From assembly GCA_036568605.1 (NCBI GenBank), contig DATCSE010000260.1:1-14126 (forward strand): DNA of 14,126 nucleotides, in the 5' to 3' direction. A program made the position numbers and the translations under genes. Below the pieces are notes generated by a model. The model saw nothing but the letters and a program-made list of their open reading frames with translations, was not told the DNA's origin and did not search any database. The stretch's first letter is position 1; each line of letters begins with the position of its first letter. Shown here one piece after another: positions 6,811 through 13,624 of this stretch. This DNA comes from DATCSE01 sp036568605 (GTDB lineage: Bacteria > Pseudomonadota > Gammaproteobacteria > Burkholderiales > Burkholderiaceae_C).

Positions 6811-7857
6811 GTGAAGTTCTCTTTGATTCGCTCCGCCCTTGCCGCCGCCACAATCGGCGCATTCGTGATTCCGTCGTTCGCGCAGGACGTGACCGGCGCC
6901 GGCGCCTCGTTCCCCGCCCCCGTCTATGCCAAGTGGGCCGACGCCTACAACAGGGCGACCGGAGCGCGCATCAATTACCAGTCGGTCGGTTCCGGCGCCG
7001 GCATCAAGCAGATCACCGCCAAGACGGTGGACTTTGGCGCGTCCGATGCACCGCTGAAGGACGACGAGCTCGCGAAGAACGGCCTGATCCAGTTCCCGAC
7101 CGTGATCGGCGGCGTCGTGCCGGTGATCAACGTCAAAGGCGTTGCCCCGGGCCAGCTCAAGCTGACCGGCCAGGTGCTGGGTGACATCTACCTGGGCAAG
7201 ATCACGAAGTGGAACGATCCCGCGATCGCCGGCCTGAACGCCGGTGTCACGCTGCCCGATGCGGCGATTGCGGTCGTGCGCCGTGCCGACGGCTCGGGCA
7301 CCAGCTTCATCTTCACGAACTACCTGTCGAAGGTGAACGCCGAGTGGAAGAGCAAGGTCGGCGAGGGCACCGCCGTGAACTGGCCGACCGGTGCCGGCGG
7401 CAAGGGCAACGAAGGCGTCTCGTCGTACGTGCAGCGCCTGCCGAACTCGATCGGCTACGTCGAATACGCGTACGCCAAGCAGAACAAGATGACCTATGTG
7501 CAGCTGAAGAACGCGGCGGGCAACTTCGTCGCGCCGGACGATGCGAACTTCAAGGCCGCTGCCGCGGGTGCCGACTGGAGCAAGACGTTCTACCAAGTGC
7601 TGACCGAACAATCGGGCAAGGACGCCTGGCCGATCACCGGCGCGACCTTCATCCTGATGCACAAGGTGCAGGACAAGCCGGCGAACGCCGCCAATGCGCT
7701 GAAGTTTTTCGACTGGGCCTATGCCAACGGCGACAAGATGGCCGCGGACTTGGAATACGTGACGCTTCCGGACAGCCTGAAGGCGCTGATTCACAAGCAG
7801 TGGGCCGACAACATCAAGGACGCCTCGGGCAAGGCGATCGCCGTCTCGGCGAAGTAA
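6811..7857 (+). CDS. pstS: Periplasmic phosphate-binding protein PstS
   Basis: PstS captures inorganic phosphate in the periplasm and hands it to the PstCAB transporter. The 348-residue precursor has a signal peptide, probably cleaved after PSFA at residue 24, giving a mature start QDVTGAGASFPAPVY. The phosphate-binding loops are visible: GAGASFP (29-35), FGASDAP (75-81) and RRADGSGTSF (157-166). The GTG start at 6811 is preceded by GAAAGG six bases upstream and gives a complete signal peptide. No lipobox is present, so it should be soluble. It is the first gene of the pst-pho block, directly behind a Pho box, and is followed by a structured 159-base gap before pstC. Confidence 0.97.
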   Translation: MKFSLIRSALAAATIGAFVIPSFAQDVTGAGASFPAPVYAKWADAYNRATGARINYQSVGSGAGIKQITAKTVDFGASDAPLKDDELAKNGLIQFPTVIGGVVPVINVKGVAPGQLKLTGQVLGDIYLGKITKWNDPAIAGLNAGVTLPDAAIAVVRRADGSGTSFIFTNYLSKVNAEWKSKVGEGTAVNWPTGAGGKGNEGVSSYVQRLPNSIGYVEYAYAKQNKMTYVQLKNAAGNFVAPDDANFKAAAAGADWSKTFYQVLTEQSGKDAWPITGATFILMHKVQDKPANAANALKFFDWAYANGDKMAADLEYVTLPDSLKALIHKQWADNIKDASGKAIAVSAK

Positions 7858-7883
7858 TGCCGCAACGGCGCTGCTGACGGCAA

Positions 7884-7916
7884 AGGCCGCGCGTTCGCGA
7901 AACCGACGCGCGGCTT
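7884..7916 (+). other. Stem-loop between pstS and pstC
   Basis: GCCGCGCG (7886-7893) and CGCGCGGC (7907-7914) form an eight-pair stem, extended by a G-U and an A-U pair, around a 13-base loop. It lies 26 bases after the pstS stop. No T-tract follows. Such structures after a binding-protein gene often protect the upstream message or partly terminate transcription, so that more binding protein than permease is made. That role is inferred here. Confidence 0.55.
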
Positions 7917-7920
7917 CGCC

Positions 7921-7934
7921 ACGTTCGCGAACGT
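7921..7934. repeat. Palindrome and repeated GTTCG(CG)AA motifs in the pstS-pstC gap
   Basis: ACGTTCGCGAACGT is a perfect 14-base palindrome. Its core GTTCGCGAA (7923-7931) also occurs at 7893-7901, and a shorter form GTTCGAA occurs at 7944-7950. AACCGACGCG is repeated exactly at 7901-7910 and 7949-7958. The gap is thus made of related short units that can pair with one another in several ways. Their function is not known. Confidence 0.5.
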
Positions 7935-8016
7935 CACGCACACGTTCGAACCGACGCGTCGAGGAAAAATCGTGGCCGCTACACTCCCCGCAACCCCCTA
8001 CAACAAAGAAGAGACG

Positions 8017-8994
8017 ATGCAACGCTCGGAGCCGCGCCAGCAGCCGCCCGGTCAGCGCCGTGCCTCGCCGTGGGCCGACGCCGTGTTCGCTGCATTGGCG
8101 CACGGCGCCGCGTGGCTGACGCTCGCGTTGCTGGTCGGCATCATCGTCTCGCTGATCGTTGGCGCCGCACCGGCGATCAAGGAATACGGCCTCGGCTTTC
8201 TCTGGAGCGCCGACTGGGATCCCGTCCAGAACAAGTACGGCGGCCTGGTGATGATCTACGGCACGCTGATGACCTCGCTGATCGCGCTGGTCATCGCCGT
8301 GCCGGTCAGCTTCGGGATCGCGCTGTTCCTGACCGAGCTGTCGCCGCGCTGGCTGAAGCGGCCGCTGGGCACGGCAGTCGAACTGCTCGCCGCGGTGCCC
8401 TCCATCGTCTACGGCATGTGGGGCCTGCTGGTCTTCGGCCCGCTGCTCGCGACCTTCGTGCAGCAGCCGCTGCAGTCGCTGTTCTCGGGCGTGCCGTACA
8501 TCGGGGCCCTGTTCTCCGGGCCGCCTGTCGGCATCGGCTTGCTGTCGGCCGGCATCATCCTCGCGATCATGATCATCCCGTTCATCGCCTCGGTGATGCG
8601 CGACGTGTTCGAGGTCACGCCGCCGATGCTGAAGGAGTCGGCCTACGGCCTGGGTTCGACGACCTGGGAGGTGATGTTCAAGGTCGTGCTGCCGTACACG
8701 AAGACCGGTGTCGTCGGCGGCATCATGCTGGGCCTGGGCCGTGCGCTGGGCGAGACGATGGCGGTCACGTTCGTGATCGGCAACATGAACCAGCTCAATT
8801 CGCTGTCGCTGTTCGAAGCGGCGAACAGCATCACCTCGGCGCTCGCGAACGAGTTCGCCGAGGCCGGCGAAGGGCTGCACCAGGCCTCGCTGATCTACCT
8901 CGGGCTGGTGCTGTTCTTCATCACCTTCGTCGTGCTCGCGTTCTCGAAAGTGCTGCTGGCCCGGCTGAAGAAGAGTGAAGGGAGTCGCGCATGA
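8017..8994 (+). CDS. pstC: Phosphate ABC transporter permease PstC
   Basis: PstC is one of the two membrane subunits of the phosphate importer. The 325-residue product has six predicted membrane helices, the first at about residues 24-48. It has the cytoplasmic coupling (EAA-type) region around SAYGLGSTTWEVMFKVVLP and the conserved ALGETMAVTFVIGN from residue 243. The ATG at 8017 is preferred over the in-frame GTG at 7972, because upstream codons would lie in the repeat-rich intergenic region and add a non-conserved N-terminus. A purine-rich AAGAAGAG precedes it. Its stop overlaps the pstA start (ATGA at 8991-8994), indicating coupled translation of equal subunits. Confidence 0.95.
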   Translation: MQRSEPRQQPPGQRRASPWADAVFAALAHGAAWLTLALLVGIIVSLIVGAAPAIKEYGLGFLWSADWDPVQNKYGGLVMIYGTLMTSLIALVIAVPVSFGIALFLTELSPRWLKRPLGTAVELLAAVPSIVYGMWGLLVFGPLLATFVQQPLQSLFSGVPYIGALFSGPPVGIGLLSAGIILAIMIIPFIASVMRDVFEVTPPMLKESAYGLGSTTWEVMFKVVLPYTKTGVVGGIMLGLGRALGETMAVTFVIGNMNQLNSLSLFEAANSITSALANEFAEAGEGLHQASLIYLGLVLFFITFVVLAFSKVLLARLKKSEGSRA

Positions 8995-9899
8995 GCAGCG
9001 TGATGGAATCGCAAGGCGGCGGTGCGCGCAATGCCGCCGCCAGTGCGCTGCAGGCTTCCCGCTTGCGCATGCACGCCAAGCGCAAGCGCGTCAACGCAGT
9101 CGCGCTGACGTTGTCGCTGGGCGCGATGGCGTTCGGCGTGTTCTGGCTGATCTGGATCCTGATCGAGACGGTGCGGCTGGGCATCGGCGGCATGGTGCTC
9201 GCCACCTTCACCGAGATGACGCCGCCGCCGCAGGCGGAAGACGGCGGTCTCGCGAACGCGATCTTCGGCTCGGTCACGATGGTCGGCCTCGCGACGCTGC
9301 TGGGCACGCCGATCGGCATCCTGGCCGGCATCTACCTCGCCGAGTACGGCCAGAAAAGCTGGCTGGGCAGCATCACGCGCTTCATCAACGACATCCTGCT
9401 GGCCGCGCCGTCGATCGTGATCGGCCTGTTCATCTACTCGGTCGTCGTGGCGCGGATGAAGACCTTCTCCGGTATCGCCGGCGTGCTCGCGCTCGCGCTG
9501 ATCGTGATCCCGGTCGTGATCCGCACGACCGAGAACATGCTGACGCTGATCCCGAACGCGCTGCGCGAGGCGGCCTATGCGCTCGGCACGCCGAAGTGGA
9601 AGGTCGTGATGACGGTGACCTTGAAGGCTGCGCGCGCCGGCGTGATCACCGGCGTGCTGCTGGCGCTGGCGCGCATCGCCGGCGAGACTGCGCCGCTGCT
9701 GTTCACCGCGCTGTCGAACCAGTTCTGGAGCAGCAGCCTGACCGACCCGATGGCCAGCCTGCCGGTCACGATCTTCAAATTTGCGATGAGCCCGTACGAG
9801 AACTGGCAGAAGCTCGCCTGGGCCGGCGTGTTCCTGATCACGCTGGGCGTGCTTGCGCTGAACATCCTCGCGCGCACCTTCCTGCGCAACAAGCACTGA
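8991..9899 (+). CDS. pstA: Phosphate ABC transporter permease PstA
   Basis: PstA pairs with PstC to form the transmembrane channel of the phosphate importer. The 302-residue product has a cytoplasmic N-terminal stretch of about 35 residues rich in Ala, Lys and Arg, and then six predicted helices. The coupling region is EAAYALGTPKWKVVMTVTL, and the family motif IAGETAPLLFTAL begins at residue 229. The start is fixed by the four-base ATGA overlap with pstC. The pstB start follows the stop by 23 bases. Confidence 0.96.
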   Translation: MSSVMESQGGGARNAAASALQASRLRMHAKRKRVNAVALTLSLGAMAFGVFWLIWILIETVRLGIGGMVLATFTEMTPPPQAEDGGLANAIFGSVTMVGLATLLGTPIGILAGIYLAEYGQKSWLGSITRFINDILLAAPSIVIGLFIYSVVVARMKTFSGIAGVLALALIVIPVVIRTTENMLTLIPNALREAAYALGTPKWKVVMTVTLKAARAGVITGVLLALARIAGETAPLLFTALSNQFWSSSLTDPMASLPVTIFKFAMSPYENWQKLAWAGVFLITLGVLALNILARTFLRNKH

Positions 9900-9910
9900 A
9901 CGAACGATTC

Positions 9911-9914
9911 GGAG
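9911..9914 (+). promoter_or_regulatory. Ribosome binding site that fixes the pstB start
   Basis: GGAG lies eight bases before ATG 9923. The open frame continues far upstream through pstA in another phase, so this site is what identifies the real pstB start. ATG 9941 is a less likely alternative because it lacks its own site. Confidence 0.7.
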
Positions 9915-9922
9915 CCAACCCG

Positions 9923-10708
9923 ATGGACGTCAAAGTCGATATGCCCGTGACCGAGAAGATCAAGATCTCGGTGCGCAACCTGAACTTCTACTACAGCAAT
10001 TTCCACGCGCTGAAGAACATCAACCTCGACATCCCGCAGAACAAGGTCACCGCGTTCATCGGGCCGTCGGGTTGCGGCAAGAGCACGCTGCTGCGCACCT
10101 TCAACCGGATGTTCGAGCTCTACCCCGAGCAGCGCGCCGAAGGCGAGATCCTGCTCGACGGCGAGAACATCCTGACGTCCAAGGACGACGTCTCGTTGAT
10201 CCGCGCGAAGGTCGGCATGGTGTTCCAGAAGCCGACGCCGTTCCCGATGTCGATCTACGACAACATCGCGTTCGGCGTGAAGCTGTTCGAGACGCTGCCG
10301 CGCATCGAGATGGACGAGCGCGTCGAGTGGGCGCTGAAGAAGGCGGCGCTGTGGAACGAGGTCAAGGACAAGCTGGGCCAGAGCGGCTCGGGCCTCTCCG
10401 GCGGCCAGCAGCAGCGGCTGTGCATCGCGCGCGGCATCGCGATCAAGCCCGAGGTGCTGCTGCTCGACGAGCCGTGCTCGGCGTTGGATCCGATCTCGAC
10501 CGGGAAGATCGAAGAGCTGATCCATGAGCTGAAGTCCGACTACACGGTCGTGATCGTCACGCACAACATGCAGCAGGCGGCGCGTTCGTCGGACTACACG
10601 GCATACATGTACCTCGGCGACCTGATCGAGTTCGGGCCGACCAACGATGTGTTCATGAAGCCGAAGAAGAAGGACACCGAGGACTACATCACCGGAAGAT
10701 TCGGCTGA
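9923..10708 (+). CDS. pstB: Phosphate ABC transporter ATP-binding protein PstB
   Basis: PstB is the ATPase that powers phosphate import. The 261-residue protein has Walker A GPSGCGKST at residues 47-55, the Q-loop segment GMVFQKPTPFPMSIYDN, the ABC signature LSGGQQQR at 158-165 and Walker B VLLLDEP at 178-184. The H-loop is in IVTHNMQQAARSSD. The combination PTPFPMSIYDN and DEPCSALDPIS is typical of PstB among ABC ATPases. Length is normal. It is followed 17 bases later by phoU, in the same operon. Confidence 0.98.
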   Translation: MDVKVDMPVTEKIKISVRNLNFYYSNFHALKNINLDIPQNKVTAFIGPSGCGKSTLLRTFNRMFELYPEQRAEGEILLDGENILTSKDDVSLIRAKVGMVFQKPTPFPMSIYDNIAFGVKLFETLPRIEMDERVEWALKKAALWNEVKDKLGQSGSGLSGGQQQRLCIARGIAIKPEVLLLDEPCSALDPISTGKIEELIHELKSDYTVVIVTHNMQQAARSSDYTAYMYLGDLIEFGPTNDVFMKPKKKDTEDYITGRFG

Positions 10709-10714
10709 ACGCCG

Positions 10715-10720
10715 AAGGAG
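10715..10720 (+). promoter_or_regulatory. Strong ribosome binding site of phoU
   Basis: AAGGAG is five bases before ATG 10726. This decides for that ATG over the in-frame GTG at 10720, which overlaps the ribosome binding site itself. Confidence 0.8.
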
Positions 10721-10725
10721 TGCAC

Positions 10726-11433
10726 ATGACCGACAAGCATCTGTCGACGCAGTTCGACGCCGAGCTCAGCGGAATTTCGACCCGCGTGCTCGAAATGGGC
10801 GGCATGGTCGAGTCGCAGATCGCACGCGCGGTCTTCGCGCTGACCAACTTCAGCAACGAGGTCGCCTCCGAGGTCCTGGTGACCGAGGAACGCGTCAACC
10901 TGGCCGAGGTCGAGATCGACCGCGACCTCTCGACCATCATCGCGCGGCGCCAGCCGACCGCACGCGACCTGCGCCTCCTGATCGCGATCTCGAAGACGAT
11001 CGCGAACCTCGAGCGCGTCGGCGACGAAGCGGCGCGCATCGCCCGCACCGTGCAGCGGCTGATCAATTCCGGCGTCTCGAGCCGGCTGCGTCTGCCGGTC
11101 AAGGACCTGGCCTACGAGGCGGAGCTCGCCGGCTCGCAACTGCGCAAGACGCTGGATGCGTTCGCGCGGCTCGACGTCGACCGCGCCGTCGAAGTGCTGA
11201 AGCAGGACGACCTGATCGACCAGGAGTTCGAAGGCCTGATGCGCAAGCTGATCACCTTCATGATGGAAGACCCGCGCACGATCTCGTCGAGCATCGACCT
11301 GGTGTTCGTCGCTAAGGCGATCGAGCGCGTCGGCGACCACGCGAAGAACCTGGCCGAGCAGATCATCTACATCGTCAAGGGCACCGACGTGCGGCACAAC
11401 CCGGTCGGCACGGTCGAATCGCTGGTCCGCTGA
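10726..11433 (+). CDS. phoU: Phosphate signalling regulator PhoU
   Basis: PhoU links the activity of the Pst transporter to the kinase PhoR, holding the Pho regulon off when phosphate is plentiful. The 235-residue all-helical protein consists of two related three-helix halves. Each has the metal-binding signature ERVGD, at residues 96-100 (ERVGDEAARI) and 200-204 (ERVGDHAKNL). It begins MTDKHLSTQFDAEL behind a strong AAGGAG site. It lies between pstB and phoB, so transporter, coupler and two-component system are on one strand with short gaps. Confidence 0.97.
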   Translation: MTDKHLSTQFDAELSGISTRVLEMGGMVESQIARAVFALTNFSNEVASEVLVTEERVNLAEVEIDRDLSTIIARRQPTARDLRLLIAISKTIANLERVGDEAARIARTVQRLINSGVSSRLRLPVKDLAYEAELAGSQLRKTLDAFARLDVDRAVEVLKQDDLIDQEFEGLMRKLITFMMEDPRTISSSIDLVFVAKAIERVGDHAKNLAEQIIYIVKGTDVRHNPVGTVESLVR

Positions 11434-11473
11434 GGTCGGCGCAGCCACGCAAGGGAAGGAAAGAGGACGACCC

Positions 11474-12211
11474 ATGAGCCACATCCTCGTCGTCGAAGAC
11501 GAATCCGCGATCGCCGAGCTGATCTCGATCAATCTGCGGCATGCCGGCTTCGAGGTGACGATCGCCGCGAATGCCGAGCAGGCGCAGGCCGCGGTCGACG
11601 GCGTGCTGCCGGACCTGATCATCCTGGACTGGATGCTGCCGGGGCAGTCGGGCCTGGCGCTCGCGAAGCGCTGGCGCGCCGAGCAGCGCACCCGCGAGCT
11701 GCCGGTGATCATGCTGACCGCGCGCGCCGACGAGGCCGACAAGATTGCCGGGCTCGATGCCGGCGCCGACGACTACCTGACCAAGCCGTTCTCGACCAAC
11801 GAGTTGATGGCGCGCATCCGCGCGGTGCTGCGGCGCAAGGCGCCGGAGGCGCTCGACGCGGTGGTCGAGGTCGGGGCGCTGAAGATCGACCCGGCGACCC
11901 GCCGCGTGACCCGCACCCGCGAGGCCGCGAACGGCGAAGGGCGCGATGTGCGCGAGGTCAAGCTGGGTGCGACCGAGTTCCGGCTGCTGCACTTCTTCAT
12001 GACCCATCCCGAGCGCGTGCACAGCCGCGCGCAGCTGCTCGACCGCGTCTGGGGCGACCACGTGTTCATCGAGGAGCGGACAGTCGACGTGCATGTGAAA
12101 CGGCTGCGCGAGGCGCTGCAGCCGGTGCAATGCGCGCAGATGATCGAGACCGTCCGCGGGGCCGGCTACCGCCTGACGCAGCACGCCGCGGCTTCGGCCG
12201 TTTCGGCGTAG
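11474..12211 (+). CDS. phoB: Phosphate regulon response regulator PhoB
   Basis: PhoB binds Pho boxes and recruits RNA polymerase when phosphorylated. The 245-residue protein has a receiver domain with the acidic pair E8/D9, phosphoacceptor D52 (LILDWMLPG context), T82 and K104. A winged-helix output domain follows, with TEFRLLHFFMTHPERVHSRAQLLDRVWG and the recognition helix region EERTVDVHVKRLREAL, both close to E. coli PhoB. About ten extra residues occur in the hairpin before the output helices (within residues 146-165, TREAANGEGRDVRE). The ATG at 11474 is preceded by a purine-rich GGAAAGAGGA. No Pho box was seen in the 40-base gap to phoU, so expression probably depends on read-through from pstS or on an unseen promoter. 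Confidence 0.97.
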   Translation: MSHILVVEDESAIAELISINLRHAGFEVTIAANAEQAQAAVDGVLPDLIILDWMLPGQSGLALAKRWRAEQRTRELPVIMLTARADEADKIAGLDAGADDYLTKPFSTNELMARIRAVLRRKAPEALDAVVEVGALKIDPATRRVTRTREAANGEGRDVREVKLGATEFRLLHFFMTHPERVHSRAQLLDRVWGDHVFIEERTVDVHVKRLREALQPVQCAQMIETVRGAGYRLTQHAAASAVSA

Positions 12212-12232
12212 CATGACCGCGTCAGGACTGTG

Positions 12233-12250
12233 ATGAAGCTGCTCCGGTGA
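12233..12250 (+). other. Possible five-codon leader peptide coupled to phoR
   Basis: ATG AAG CTG CTC CGG TGA (MKLLR) has AGGA five bases upstream (12224-12227). Its stop overlaps the phoR GTG start as GTGA (12247-12250). phoR itself has no evident Shine-Dalgarno sequence. The arrangement would let ribosomes finishing the leader restart at phoR. It could also be chance, given its size. Confidence 0.35.
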
Positions 12251-13596
12251 TCTGGCTGATTCCGCGTGCATTGACCGCGATCGTGGCCGTGATCGTCGGC
12301 GGACTCGCGGGCATGCTGGTCGGCGGGCATGGGCACGCGCAGATCCTGGGTGCGCTGACCGGCGGCGGGATCGCGGTCGGCGTGATCGCGATCTTCGACA
12401 CCGTGCGCGGCTATCGGCTGATCAACTGGCTGCGCGGTTCGCAGGAAGGCGAGGCGCCGCGCGCCGCCGGCTTCTGGGGCGAGATCGGCTACCGCGTCGA
12501 GCGTTCGATCCGGCTGCGCGAGCAGGACGCGGTCAACGAGAAGCTGCGACTGTCGCAGTTCCTGTCGGCGATGGAAGCCTCGCCGAACGGCGTGATGCTG
12601 CTCGACGAGAACGACCAGATCGAATGGTGCAACTCGCGCGCGGCCGACCATTTCGGGCTCGATCCTCGGCGCGACCGGCGCCAGCGCGTGACGAACCTGG
12701 TGCGTGCACCGGCCTTCGTCGACCACATGCAGGCGCGCCGCTTCGACGGTGCGGTGCAGATGCCGGATCCGCGCGGCAAGGGATTGCTGTCGGTGCAGGT
12801 GCGGCCGTACGGCAACGGGCAGAAGCTGCTGCTGTCGCAGGACATCACCGAGCGCGAGCGCAACGAGGCCATGCGCCGCGATTTTGTCGCGAACGTTTCG
12901 CACGAGATCCGCACGCCGCTGACCGTGCTGTCCGGCTTTCTCGAGACGCTCGTGAACCTGCCGCTGACCGAGGTCGAACGCAAGCGCGTGTTGGCGCTGA
13001 TGGCGCAGCAGACCCAACGCATGAGCACGCTGGTCAGTGATTTGCTGACGCTGGCGCAGCTCGAAGGCAGCCCGCGGCCGTTGGCCGACCGCTGGGTCGA
13101 TCTGACGCCTCTGTTCGCGCAGGTCGAGATCGATGCGAAGCTGTTGTCGGCGGGGCGGCACACGCTGAAATTCCCGGGCAAGGTCGACGCGCAGATCGCT
13201 GGTGCGCAGAACGAGTTGCTCAGCGCTTTCACCAATCTGGTCAACAACGCGGTGCGCTACACGCCCGAAGGCGGGCGAGTCGAACTGGCGTGGAAGGTGC
13301 TGAGCGACGGCAGCGGCGAGATCGCCGTGATCGACACCGGCCCCGGCATCGCGCGCGAGCACCTGCCGCGCCTGACCGAGCGCTTCTACCGGGTCGACGG
13401 AAGCCGTTCGCGCGACACCGGCGGCACCGGGCTCGGGCTGTCGATCGTCAAGCACATCGTGCAGCGCCACGGCGGCGAACTCGACATCCAGAGCGAGGTC
13501 GGCAAGGGCTCGTGCTTCCGGCTGGTGTTCCCGGCGCCGCGCGTTCGCGCCGGCGCGGCGAACGCGCCGCTGGCCGAGGCCGCGCGCTCGGCCTGA
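12247..13596 (+). CDS. phoR: Phosphate regulon sensor histidine kinase PhoR
   Basis: PhoR phosphorylates PhoB during phosphate limitation and dephosphorylates it otherwise. The 449-residue protein has two close membrane helices (about 8-27 and 31-50) with almost no periplasmic loop. This fits a kinase that receives its signal through PhoU and the Pst complex rather than by binding a ligand outside. A PAS-like domain lies at about 100-205 (MEASPNGVMLLDENDQIEWCNSR region). The HisKA motif FVANVSHEIRTPL has H219. The ATPase domain has the N-box NLVNNAVRYTP (N330-N334), G1 DTGPGI from 363, the F-box RFYRVD and G2 GTGLGL at 393-398. The GTG start at 12247 is the first in-frame start that gives a full first helix. 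It follows phoB by 35 bases. Confidence 0.96.
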   Translation: MIWLIPRALTAIVAVIVGGLAGMLVGGHGHAQILGALTGGGIAVGVIAIFDTVRGYRLINWLRGSQEGEAPRAAGFWGEIGYRVERSIRLREQDAVNEKLRLSQFLSAMEASPNGVMLLDENDQIEWCNSRAADHFGLDPRRDRRQRVTNLVRAPAFVDHMQARRFDGAVQMPDPRGKGLLSVQVRPYGNGQKLLLSQDITERERNEAMRRDFVANVSHEIRTPLTVLSGFLETLVNLPLTEVERKRVLALMAQQTQRMSTLVSDLLTLAQLEGSPRPLADRWVDLTPLFAQVEIDAKLLSAGRHTLKFPGKVDAQIAGAQNELLSAFTNLVNNAVRYTPEGGRVELAWKVLSDGSGEIAVIDTGPGIAREHLPRLTERFYRVDGSRSRDTGGTGLGLSIVKHIVQRHGGELDIQSEVGKGSCFRLVFPAPRVRAGAANAPLAEAARSA

Positions 13597-13624
13597 GCGC
13601 GATCGCGCAGGCGCGAGGGCGCCT
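13597..13624. terminator. Double inverted repeat between phoR and the convergent gene
   Basis: Directly after the phoR stop, GCGCGATCGCGC (13597-13608) is a perfect palindrome. Next to it AGGCGC-GAGG-GCGCCT (13609-13624) forms a six-pair hairpin whose last base is part of the stop codon of the minus-strand gene. The whole 27-base gap between the convergent genes is therefore self-complementary. A bidirectional transcription stop is plausible, but no T-tract is present. Confidence 0.45.

Noticed and set aside
6763..8880. A 705-codon minus-strand open frame opposite pstS and pstC
   Set aside because: It shows the same shadow signature, a biased composition rich in Arg, Gln, His and Asp. It lies wholly antisense to intact pstS and pstC and covers the pstS start and ribosome binding site.
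8975..9922. Apparent N-terminal extension of PstB running back through pstA
   Set aside because: The frame happens to stay open, but the extension translates the pstA region out of phase. GGAG before ATG 9923 and the normal PstB length of 261 residues fix the start.
11434..11473. Search for a separate Pho box in front of phoB
   Set aside because: No CTGTCAT-like repeat is present in this 40-base gap. Only a purine-rich ribosome binding region was seen.
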